A stretch of DNA of 6,785 nucleotides from CAZOSF01 sp964582415 (GCA_964582415.1 CAZOSF010000094.1:1-6785), one strand, 5' to 3'; positions 1 through 6,756 are shown, counted from the stretch's first letter. The notes: generated from the sequence alone by a model not told the origin. Made by a program: numbers and translations.

Positions 1-39
1 CACACCCATAAACTACGGGTCATCAAAAAGATTATATAA
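1..39 (+). CDS. Possible 3' end of a plus-strand gene (partial)
   Basis: Reading from base 1, the plus strand gives HTHKLRVIKKII and then TAA at 37-39. The gene would enter from the left edge. The reading is supported by the intrinsic terminator that starts on the stop codon itself, which is the arrangement expected for a gene converging on the minus-strand TPR gene. Another plus frame is open across the terminator hairpin, which makes it less likely, and the third plus frame stops at position 9. Twelve codons are too few to name a product. The stop overlapping the terminator A-tract resembles the compact end of clpC in this same window. Confidence 0.35.
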   Translation, partial: HTHKLRVIKKII

Positions 40-68
40 AAAAAGGCTTCCGTTTGGAAGCCTTTTTT
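38..68. terminator. Bidirectional intrinsic terminator between convergent genes
   Basis: The perfect stem GGCTTCC (45-51) pairs with GGAAGCC (56-62) around a GTTT loop (52-55). Seven A (38-44) precede it and six T (63-68) follow, so the A:T pairs extend the stem to about 13 bp. Each strand presents a GC-containing hairpin followed by a U-run, so it can stop transcription in both directions. On the minus strand it lies 15 nt past the TPR-protein stop and should end the gyrA-TPR transcript. On the plus strand it sits directly on the putative stop at 37-39. Confidence 0.93.
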
Positions 69-83
69 ATGTGTGCTTGAAGA

Positions 84-1349
84 TTAGTTCTCCATGCTTT
101 CTAGCCTTGCTTTAGTTGCCTTGAACTTATCATTCATGCCTAATTGGCTGTACATGTTCATCATGGTACGAACCACTTCCACATTGTCGGGAGCTGTCTC
201 GGAAGCTCTTTCCAAGTAAGGTAAGGCCTCTTCATACATTTTCTTACGCTGTTCTTTTAATTCGTCGTAGCGCTTGTTATCTGCGGCAGAGTTACCGAGA
301 CCATTCATTTCTTCGATAATTTTTCCTTCGTTTTGAAGAATGGTACCGGCCATGTTGATCAAAGCAAAGGAATAATTAGGTCTTAATTCCAGTGCCTTCA
401 AGTAATAACTTTTTGCTTTTTCCAATTCCCCCACTTGTGTAGCACTTACCCCAAGGTTATAATAGAGTTCTGGATTGTTTGGATCGGATTTAACGATTTG
501 TTCCATCACTTCATTGTACTTCTTCATATCCCCCATCTTGTACGCCAAATCCGCTTCAGAACGCATCAATGCTGTATCATCTGGGTTAGCTTCTCGGGCT
601 TTTTTCATAACGGCTACCGCTTTTTCATTATCACCATTCTGAATATAGATCAAAGTGAGTTTTTGAAGGATGTCAGGAAGTACCGACTGTGACATACGAT
701 CCACAGGGGAAACATAGGTTCCATATTTAACAGCCATATCACGCTCCTCTTTAGAACCAAACATATCTTCTTTGCCAGTTTCCTTATTGGCAGCCAAGTA
801 TTGCATTTGAACACCTGTAAAACCAAGCTCCATCAATTGTTCATACAGCTTCAGGGCTTCGTTGTAATGCTTACCATTCACCAAGTTTCCTGCAGCATAA
901 TATAAGTAAGACGTATCAGCTTTACTCACATTGTATGCATTCACCAACTTGTCTGCAGCGAGGTCATAGTTAGTTTTGTTCTGATCATCGATGGCACTGT
1001 TTACCAATTCGACGCGAAGGTTGTTTTTGGCAGCGACCAAGCGCTCTTTATAGGTATGCTTGGTATCTAATTCCTCTGCTTTCAAGAGTGCTTCGGCAGA
1101 ACTCTTTAATTGACCGTAATTCGTCTTGTTGGCTGCACCCATTAGGGCTTCTCCTTTTACGATGTAAAACCAGGCTCTAGTTTCATTATCGGCTGCTCCC
1201 AATAATTTTTCTGCTGCATCCAATTCCAATAGGGCTTGGGAATAATTTTCTTTGGACAATTCCCGATCGGCTTTTTTAATCTCCTTTTTTTGTGCAAAAG
1301 TGATGGCAGCAAACATAAAAAATACTGCCATTAAGGTCTGTTTTTTCAT
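84..1349 (-). CDS. Exported tetratricopeptide-repeat protein, function unknown
   Basis: This is a 421-residue protein. Residues 1-19 form a Sec signal peptide: KK at positions 2-3, a hydrophobic core (about 6-18), and a likely signal peptidase I cut after A19 (TFA|QKK). There is no lipobox cysteine, so it should be a soluble periplasmic or surface-associated protein. The rest is helical TPR solenoid. The clearest repeat is residues 292-325, with the YYNLG...G.LEKA..YY.KALEL.PN pattern. Flanking repeats lie at about 225-257 and 258-291, with weaker ones near 22-54, 146-175 and 371-418. Residues 180-220 are a non-repeat insert. TPRs bind other proteins, and no catalytic domain is visible. The start is the ATG 15 nt downstream of the gyrA stop. 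The upstream bases contain no Shine-Dalgarno sequence, which is normal in Bacteroidota. The short gap and the lack of an obvious promoter suggest cotranscription with gyrA. The specific role cannot be told from sequence. Confidence 0.93.
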   Translation of the reverse strand: MKKQTLMAVFFMFAAITFAQKKEIKKADRELSKENYSQALLELDAAEKLLGAADNETRAWFYIVKGEALMGAANKTNYGQLKSSAEALLKAEELDTKHTYKERLVAAKNNLRVELVNSAIDDQNKTNYDLAADKLVNAYNVSKADTSYLYYAAGNLVNGKHYNEALKLYEQLMELGFTGVQMQYLAANKETGKEDMFGSKEERDMAVKYGTYVSPVDRMSQSVLPDILQKLTLIYIQNGDNEKAVAVMKKAREANPDDTALMRSEADLAYKMGDMKKYNEVMEQIVKSDPNNPELYYNLGVSATQVGELEKAKSYYLKALELRPNYSFALINMAGTILQNEGKIIEEMNGLGNSAADNKRYDELKEQRKKMYEEALPYLERASETAPDNVEVVRTMMNMYSQLGMNDKFKATKARLESMEN

Positions 1350-1364
1350 TTTTCAGAATTTATA

Positions 1365-3887
1365 TTATTCGTTTGTTTCGTTTTGCGCTTCAGAATTATC
1401 AAGAGCCGTGCCATTCTCTAGACTTTCATCGCCTTCCTCCACATCATCTTCATTGTGCATAACTTTGGCCACTGCTGCAATGGAATCTTCCTCACGTACT
1501 TTAATGAGGCGCACTCCTTGTGTTGCACGGCCCATAACGCGAAGATCTTCCACTGCCATTCTAATAGCGATTCCCGATTTATTGATGATCATCAAATCAT
1601 CCTGATCGGTCACATTTTTTATAGCTACTAAATTACCAGTTTTTTCGGTAATATTAATGGTTTTCACCCCTTTTCCTCCTCGATTGGTAATTCGATAATC
1701 TTCAATACTGGAACGTTTACCATAACCATTCTCCGAAACCACAAGAATATCGCTGTCATCTTCATTGATGGCCACCATTCCAACTACTTCATCGTCTTCG
1801 TTGCTCAGTGTAATCCCGCGAACCCCAGAGGCGTTTCTACCCATAGGACGGGTTTTCTCCTCTTCAAAGCGAATGGCTTTACCAGATCTAACGGCCAACA
1901 TCACTTGACTGTCGCCAGTAGTCAATTTGGCTTCCAGCAACTCATCTCCCTCCCTGATGGTAATCGCGTTGATTCCATTCGTTCTTGGACGGGAATACTG
2001 CTCTAAAGAAGTTTTCTTCACCTGCCCCTTCTTGGTTGCCATGATGACATAATGGTTGTTGATGTATTCTTCATCCTTTAAGTCATGGGTACAGATGAAT
2101 GCCATCACCTTATCATCTTGTTCAATGTTGATCAGATTTTGTATGGCACGACCCTTAGACTGCCTGCTTCCTTCTGGGATTTCAAACACTCGCATCCAGA
2201 AACATTTTCCTTTTTGGGTAAAGAACAACATGTACTGGTGGTTGGTTCCCACAAATAAATGCTCCAAGAAGTCTTCATTTCTGGTAGCAGACGCTTTTTG
2301 TCCTACGCCTCCCCTATTCTGTTTCTTGTATTCCGTGAGTGAGGTTCGTTTAATATAACCTGCGTGCGAAATGGTAATCACCACATTTTCATCAGGAATC
2401 AAATCGGTAATTTCTACATCCCCACCGGAATATTCAATTTGAGAGCGACGTTCATCACCATATTTATCACGAACTTCTACCAACTCGTCCTTGATAATTT
2501 CCATTCTACGTTCCTTACGAGCTAGAATGTCCTTGTAATCCTCAATTGTTTTCAAAAGCTCTTCATACTCGCTGCGCAATTTGTCTTGTTCCAGACCGGT
2601 GAGCTGACGCAAACGCATTTCTACGATAGCTCTCGCCTGAATCTCGGTGAGTTTAAAGCGTTCGATCAATTTCTCCCGGGCTTCATCTGCATTCGCAGAA
2701 GCTCTTATCAAAGCAATTACTTCATCGATATTGTCTGATGCGATAATTAACCCTTCCAGGATATGTGCTCTTTCTTCTGCCTTCCGCAATAAATATTGGG
2801 TTCTACGGGTCACTACCTCATGGCGATGTTCCACGAAATAATGAATAAGCTCTTTCAGATTGAGAAGCTGTGGACGGCCATTTACGAGAGCAATATTGTT
2901 TACACTGAAGCTGGATTGCAGTGCAGTGTATTTGTACAACATGTTTAATACGATATTCGGAATAGCATCACGCTTCAATATGTAAACGATCCGCATTCCT
3001 TTTCGGTCCGATTCATCGCGAATATTTGATATCCCCTCAATCTTCTTCTCATTTACCATATCGGCAGTTTTCTTGATCATGTCTGCCTTATTGACTTGAT
3101 ATGGGATTTCTGTAACTACAATCGATTCACGGCCATCTATTTCTTCGAAATGGGCCTTACCACGCATTACGATGCGTCCCCTTCCTGTATGGAATGCCTC
3201 GCGCACTCCTTCGTAGCCATAGATGATACCGCCAGTTGGAAAATCCGGAGCTTTCACATACTGCATTAATCCGTCGATGTCAATTTCATTATCTTCTATG
3301 TAAGCGATGGTTCCGTTAACTACCTCTGTCAGATTGTGAGGAGGCATATTGGTCGCCATACCCACGGCGATACCAGAAGCACCATTTATCAATAAACTAG
3401 GAACTTTGGTGGGCAATACGGTAGGTTCCTGAAGGGTGTCATCAAAGTTTAATTGGTGATCGACGGTTTCTTTATCGATATCGGCCAACATTTCTTCCGA
3501 AATCTTTTGCATCCTTGCCTCCGTATATCGCATCGCCGCTGGACTATCGCCATCTATGGAGCCAAAGTTTCCTTGCCCGTCTACCAGCATATATCGCAAG
3601 CTCCATTCCTGAGCCATACGCACCATGGCATCGTAAACCGAAGTATCTCCATGGGGATGGTATTTACCCAGTACTTCCCCAACAATTCTTGCCGATTTCT
3701 TATAAGCACTCCCTGCCCGAACACCTAGCTCATGCATACCAAACAACACTCTTCTATGTACCGGTTTCATACCATCGCGCACGTCCGGTAAAGCACGTGA
3801 CACAATGACCGACATCGAATAATCGATGTAAGCCGATTTCATTTCATCTTCTATGTTAATCGGAATTAATTTTTCGCCTTCAGCCAT
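1365..3887 (-). CDS. gyrA: DNA gyrase subunit A
   Basis: This is the 840-residue breakage-reunion subunit of DNA gyrase. With GyrB it cuts and reseals duplex DNA to introduce negative supercoils in the cytoplasm. The winged-helix/tower region covers about residues 8-480. The catalytic tyrosine is Y121 (AAMRYTE), equivalent to E. coli Y122. The quinolone-determining loop reads HPHGDTSVYD (78-86), with T82 and D86 at the E. coli S83 and D87 positions. The coiled-coil arm and gate lie at about 350-480. The C-terminal beta-pinwheel (about 495-808) carries the GyrA-box QNRGGVG (523-529), which favours gyrase over ParC. A second box-like NRGGKG occurs at 735-740. The tail 812-840 is strongly acidic (12 of 29 residues D/E). 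Length and N-terminus (MAEGEKLIPINIEDEM) fit flavobacterial GyrA. No Shine-Dalgarno precedes the ATG. It is divergent from clpC and probably heads a two-gene transcript with the TPR gene. Confidence 0.98.
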   Translation of the reverse strand: MAEGEKLIPINIEDEMKSAYIDYSMSVIVSRALPDVRDGMKPVHRRVLFGMHELGVRAGSAYKKSARIVGEVLGKYHPHGDTSVYDAMVRMAQEWSLRYMLVDGQGNFGSIDGDSPAAMRYTEARMQKISEEMLADIDKETVDHQLNFDDTLQEPTVLPTKVPSLLINGASGIAVGMATNMPPHNLTEVVNGTIAYIEDNEIDIDGLMQYVKAPDFPTGGIIYGYEGVREAFHTGRGRIVMRGKAHFEEIDGRESIVVTEIPYQVNKADMIKKTADMVNEKKIEGISNIRDESDRKGMRIVYILKRDAIPNIVLNMLYKYTALQSSFSVNNIALVNGRPQLLNLKELIHYFVEHRHEVVTRRTQYLLRKAEERAHILEGLIIASDNIDEVIALIRASANADEAREKLIERFKLTEIQARAIVEMRLRQLTGLEQDKLRSEYEELLKTIEDYKDILARKERRMEIIKDELVEVRDKYGDERRSQIEYSGGDVEITDLIPDENVVITISHAGYIKRTSLTEYKKQNRGGVGQKASATRNEDFLEHLFVGTNHQYMLFFTQKGKCFWMRVFEIPEGSRQSKGRAIQNLINIEQDDKVMAFICTHDLKDEEYINNHYVIMATKKGQVKKTSLEQYSRPRTNGINAITIREGDELLEAKLTTGDSQVMLAVRSGKAIRFEEEKTRPMGRNASGVRGITLSNEDDEVVGMVAINEDDSDILVVSENGYGKRSSIEDYRITNRGGKGVKTINITEKTGNLVAIKNVTDQDDLMIINKSGIAIRMAVEDLRVMGRATQGVRLIKVREEDSIAAVAKVMHNEDDVEEGDESLENGTALDNSEAQNETNE

Positions 3888-3890
3888 AAG

Positions 3891-3921
3891 TATTTAACTA
3901 TATTTTACTAGGGTTAAACTA
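3891..3921. repeat. Short tandem 10-bp repeat just upstream of gyrA
   Basis: TATTTAACTA (3891-3900) is followed directly by TATTTTACTA (3901-3910), with 9 of 10 bases identical. A weaker third copy, GGTTAAACTA (3912-3921), matches 7 of 10. The copies repeat every 10-11 bp, about one helical turn, and end 4 nt from the gyrA start codon, so they lie in the gyrA leader or core promoter. They could be a binding site or a curved AT tract, but short AT-rich repeats also arise by chance. Confidence 0.4.
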
Positions 3922-4002
3922 AAGAAGCAAGATACAGTATTTTCTAGCTTTTAAAGGGGTTTTAGGGGCCTATAATTCACATTTTTATTAACAAAATTTG
4001 GC

Positions 4003-4033
4003 TTGGATTACGTTAATAACTATTGTAATTTAG
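4003..4033 (+). promoter_or_regulatory. Candidate clpC promoter (Bacteroidota sigma-A type)
   Basis: TTG at 4003-4005 is separated by 20 bp from TAATTTAG at 4026-4033, which matches five of the six fixed positions of the Bacteroidota -7 box TAnnTTTG. The 20-bp spacer equals that of the perfect promoter at 6726-6756. Transcription would begin near 4038-4040 and give a leader of roughly 110 nt before clpC. An alternative -7 candidate, GAATTTTG at 4091-4098, also matches five of six positions but has no TTG at the right distance. Confidence 0.45.
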
Positions 4034-4137
4034 TCTTTGAATTTTAAGGGATTTTCCTTCCATTTACAAAGACCCAAATCAGTAAGGCATGAATTTTGCC
4101 TTTTACTACCAAAAATTGTAACACTTTTAGATCCCAC

Positions 4138-4144
4138 AGGAGGT
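4138..4144 (+). promoter_or_regulatory. Strong Shine-Dalgarno sequence for clpC
   Basis: AGGAGGT at 4138-4144 ends 7 nt before the clpC ATG at 4152. This is a full-length match to the anti-Shine-Dalgarno at ideal spacing, and it settles the start codon. It is unusual in context: Bacteroidota ribosomes are known to sequester the 16S rRNA 3' tail, and most of their genes, including gyrA and the TPR gene in this window, lack such a site. Confidence 0.85.
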
Positions 4145-4151
4145 AAATTTT

Positions 4152-6704
4152 ATGGATGATAATTTTTCACCAAGAGTAAAAGATGTAATAGCCTACAGTA
4201 AAGAGGAAGCATTGCGCTTGGGCCATGATTTCATTGGTACCGAGCATTTAATGCTGGGACTGCTTCGCGATGGAAACGGAAAAGCGGTTACCATCCTTAA
4301 TGCCTTGGATGTAGATTTAAACCAACTCAGAAGAAAAGTAGAAATTTTAAGCCCGGCCAACCCCAATGCAGGTGCCGGTGGAAACGATAAAAAGAACTTA
4401 CACCTCACCCGTCAGGCGGAACGCGCATTAAAGACCACCTTTTTGGAGGCCAAGTTGTTTCAGAGCAATTCCATTAATACCGCACATTTGTTGCTGTGTA
4501 TTCTTCGTAATGAAAACGACCCAACCACCAAACTGCTTCATAAGATGAAGGTGGATTATGACGGAGTTAAAGACCAATTCAAGCAAATGATTACAAAAGA
4601 TGAGGATTATATAGAGCCTACGGCCGAATTCTCTAACGAGGATGAGGATGGCGGGTCCTCCGATGCAGAAAAGGACAACCTGTTTTCAGGAACAGGTGCC
4701 GCAAAAGGAAGTAAAAAATCCAAAACCCCAGTTTTGGATAACTTCGGAAGGGATTTAACGGCCCTAGCCGAGGAAGGAAAATTAGACCCTGTGGTGGGTC
4801 GAGAGGAGGAAATTCAGCGGGTTTCCCAGATTCTCAGCAGAAGAAAAAAGAACAATCCCCTACTCATTGGTGAGCCAGGAGTGGGTAAGTCGGCCATTGC
4901 CGAAGGATTGGCCCTTCGCATCATACAACGCAAGGTTTCTCGAATTCTTTATGATAAACGTCTGGTGACCTTAGACCTTGCTAGTTTAGTGGCAGGAACC
5001 AAATATCGGGGTCAGTTCGAGGAACGTATGAAGGCGGTCATGAACGAATTGGAAAAGAATGATGACATCATTTTGTTCATCGATGAAATCCATACTATTG
5101 TTGGTGCCGGTGGTGCCACAGGTTCTTTGGACGCTTCAAATATGTTCAAGCCGGCATTAGCACGAGGTGAAATCCAATGCATCGGTGCTACTACCTTGGA
5201 TGAATACCGTCAGTACATCGAAAAAGATGGCGCATTGGAGCGACGTTTCCAAAAAGTATTGGTAGAGCCTACTTCCGTAGAAGAAACCATAGAAATACTG
5301 CATAATATCCGCGATAAATACGAGTCACATCACAACGTAACCTATACTGAAGAAGCATTGGCGGCTTGTGTGAAACTGACCAATCGCTATATGACCGATC
5401 GCTTCCTTCCGGATAAAGCCATTGACGCTCTGGATGAAGCAGGATCTCGTGTACATATTACCAACATCAATGTTCCCAAAAAGATACTGGAAATCGAAGG
5501 GAAGTTGGAGGAAGTACGTGAGTTGAAGAATTCGGTGGTCAAAAAGCAGAAATATGAAGAAGCTGCCAAACTTCGTGATGACGAGAAGAATTTAGAAAAG
5601 GAATTGGCAGCAGCCCAAGAAGCTTGGGAAAACGAATCTAAGATGCACCGTGAGGTAGTTGACGAGGAAAATGTTGCAGAGGTGGTTTCTATGATGACAG
5701 GAATTCCTGTAAATCGAATTGCACAAACCGAAAGCAATAAATTGGCCGCACTCCCCGACCGAATCAAAGGAAAGGTTATTGGACAGGACGAGGCGGTAGC
5801 TAAGGTTGTAAAAGCGATTCAGCGAAACCGTGCGGGATTGAAAGATCCTAATAAGCCCATCGGGTCATTCATTTTCCTAGGACAAACCGGTGTGGGTAAA
5901 ACCCAATTGGCAAAAGTACTTGCTAAGGAATTGTTCGATAGTGAAAATGCCTTGATCCGTATCGACATGAGCGAATACATGGAGAAATTCGCGGTTTCAA
6001 GATTGATCGGAGCCCCTCCTGGATATGTGGGTTACGAAGAGGGTGGACAATTGACGGAGAAAATCCGTCGCAAACCGTATTCTGTAGTCTTATTGGACGA
6101 AATTGAAAAAGCACACCCGGATGTTTTCAATATGTTGTTGCAGGTATTGGATGATGGCTATCTAACAGATAGTTTGGGCAGAAAGATCGACTTCCGAAAT
6201 ACCATTATCATCATGACTTCTAACATTGGGGCCAGAACCCTTAAGGATTTCGGGCAAGGTGTTGGTTTCGGTACGGCTTCCAAACAAAGCCAAGCCGATG
6301 CCCATGCAAAAAGCGTTATTGAAAACGCGTTGAAAAAAACCTTTGCTCCAGAATTCTTGAACCGAATCGATGACGTAATGGTCTTCAATCCTTTGGATAA
6401 AGAAGACATTCACAAAATTATCGACATTGAACTGGATAAGTTGTATGAGCGTATCCAGGATATTGGATATACTCTAGAACTTACCGATAAAGCCAAGGAT
6501 TATATCGCCGATAAAGGATTCGATCGTGATTATGGAGCTCGACCACTGAAAAGAGCCATTCAGAAATATATTGAGGATGCCCTCGCCGAGGAGATCATAA
6601 ATGGTAAACTCAAGGAAGGCGATACCATTACGATGGATCTGGATGAAAAGACAGATGAACTCACCATAAAAGTGAAGAAACAAAAAAAGGCTACGGAATC
6701 GTAG
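4152..6704 (+). CDS. clpC: ClpC-type AAA+ unfoldase, ATP-binding subunit of Clp protease
   Basis: This 850-residue protein is a hexameric cytoplasmic unfoldase that should thread substrates into ClpP. The N-domain has two Clp_N repeats (about 5-40 and 83-120), then an acidic linker (about 149-176). AAA-1 has Walker A GEPGVGKS (240-247), Walker B IILFIDE (306-312), pore loop KYRG (284-287) and RR at 364-365. The middle domain (about 438-500) is short and carries a UVR motif (KYEEAAKLRD, 467-476), which marks ClpC rather than ClpB. AAA-2 has Walker A GQTGVGKT (577-584), Walker B VVLLDE (645-650), pore loop GYVG (624-627), arginine finger region FLNRID (735-740) and sensor-2 GARPLKR (795-801). 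The tripeptide VGF (704-706) fits the ClpP-docking loop. All ATPase motifs are intact. No ctsR, mcsA or mcsB gene flanks it, unlike in many Firmicutes. The last codons and stop lie inside the terminator. The gene is divergent from gyrA and appears monocistronic. Confidence 0.97.
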   Translation: MDDNFSPRVKDVIAYSKEEALRLGHDFIGTEHLMLGLLRDGNGKAVTILNALDVDLNQLRRKVEILSPANPNAGAGGNDKKNLHLTRQAERALKTTFLEAKLFQSNSINTAHLLLCILRNENDPTTKLLHKMKVDYDGVKDQFKQMITKDEDYIEPTAEFSNEDEDGGSSDAEKDNLFSGTGAAKGSKKSKTPVLDNFGRDLTALAEEGKLDPVVGREEEIQRVSQILSRRKKNNPLLIGEPGVGKSAIAEGLALRIIQRKVSRILYDKRLVTLDLASLVAGTKYRGQFEERMKAVMNELEKNDDIILFIDEIHTIVGAGGATGSLDASNMFKPALARGEIQCIGATTLDEYRQYIEKDGALERRFQKVLVEPTSVEETIEILHNIRDKYESHHNVTYTEEALAACVKLTNRYMTDRFLPDKAIDALDEAGSRVHITNINVPKKILEIEGKLEEVRELKNSVVKKQKYEEAAKLRDDEKNLEKELAAAQEAWENESKMHREVVDEENVAEVVSMMTGIPVNRIAQTESNKLAALPDRIKGKVIGQDEAVAKVVKAIQRNRAGLKDPNKPIGSFIFLGQTGVGKTQLAKVLAKELFDSENALIRIDMSEYMEKFAVSRLIGAPPGYVGYEEGGQLTEKIRRKPYSVVLLDEIEKAHPDVFNMLLQVLDDGYLTDSLGRKIDFRNTIIIMTSNIGARTLKDFGQGVGFGTASKQSQADAHAKSVIENALKKTFAPEFLNRIDDVMVFNPLDKEDIHKIIDIELDKLYERIQDIGYTLELTDKAKDYIADKGFDRDYGARPLKRAIQKYIEDALAEEIINGKLKEGDTITMDLDEKTDELTIKVKKQKKATES

Positions 6705-6714
6705 CCTTTTTTTT
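6682..6714. terminator. Intrinsic terminator overlapping the clpC stop codon
   Basis: GGCTACG (6689-6695) pairs perfectly with CGTAGCC (6700-6706) around a GAAT loop (6696-6699). Seven A (6682-6688) and eight T (6707-6714) flank the hairpin and can lengthen the stem to about 14 bp. The clpC stop TAG (6702-6704) is in the 3' arm, and the 5' arm and A-tract encode the C-terminal residues. The symmetric flanks mean it could also stop minus-strand transcription, although no minus-strand gene is visible to its right. Confidence 0.95.
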
Positions 6715-6725
6715 GATTAATATCA

Positions 6726-6756
6726 TTGAATTCCCCTATACTCGGTTGTATTTTTG
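6726..6756 (+). promoter_or_regulatory. Strong Bacteroidota-type promoter for a gene beyond the right edge
   Basis: TTG at 6726-6728 is followed by a 20-bp spacer and TATTTTTG at 6749-6756, a perfect match to the Bacteroidota -7 box TAnnTTTG. It lies directly after the clpC terminator and points rightward. Transcription should start near 6761. The ATG at 6761-6763 stops after four codons, so the driven gene must begin outside the window. Nothing else is evident in 6757-6785. Confidence 0.75.

Larger units (their letters stand above)
3888..4151. other. Divergent gyrA/clpC intergenic region
   Basis: This 264-bp AT-rich region must carry the promoters of both gyrA (minus) and clpC (plus). For clpC there is a reasonable Bacteroidota-type promoter at 4003-4033 and a strong ribosome binding site at 4138-4144. 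For gyrA I found no convincing promoter. The best minus-strand match is TATCTTG (3934 to 3928), one T short of the TAnnTTTG box and without a clear TTG partner. Other visible structure is a tandem 10-bp repeat next to gyrA (3891-3921) and a G-rich patch with TTTAAAGGGG followed by TTTTAGGGG (about 3951-3968). I see no CtsR-type GGTCAAA repeat, no CIRCE-type inverted repeat and no small ORF worth calling. Confidence 0.8.

Noticed and set aside
435..692. Plus-strand open frame opposite the TPR gene
   Set aside because: It lies fully antisense to a well-supported gene, has no family-like motif, and reads as low-complexity aromatic and isoleucine-rich shadow sequence.
1252..3808. Several plus-strand open frames opposite gyrA (1252-1605, 2056-2358, 2647-2841, 3453-3728, 3515-3808)
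   Set aside because: They are antisense shadows of conserved gyrA codons, serine- or cysteine-rich, with no recognisable domains and no fitting promoters.
1365..3887. Topoisomerase IV subunit ParC as an alternative identity
   Set aside because: A GyrA-box-like motif, a full six-blade-length C-terminal domain and the GyrA-like N-terminus all favour GyrA.
3963..3972. Small inverted repeat TAGG-GG-CCTA in the intergenic region
   Set aside because: The arms are only 4 bp, do not extend outward and match no known operator, so chance is the simplest explanation.
4046..4059. AAGG-GATTTT-CCTT hairpin near the predicted clpC transcript start
   Set aside because: Four base pairs around a six-base loop are too weak to call, and no T-run follows to make a terminator or attenuator.
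3888..4151. CtsR or CIRCE heat-shock operator upstream of clpC
   Set aside because: No GGTCAAA direct repeat and no TTAGCACTC/GAGTGCTAA inverted repeat can be found in the region.
4152..6704. ClpB disaggregase as an alternative identity
   Set aside because: The middle domain is short, carries a UVR motif, and a VGF ClpP-docking tripeptide is present. ClpB has a much longer coiled coil and lacks the docking loop.
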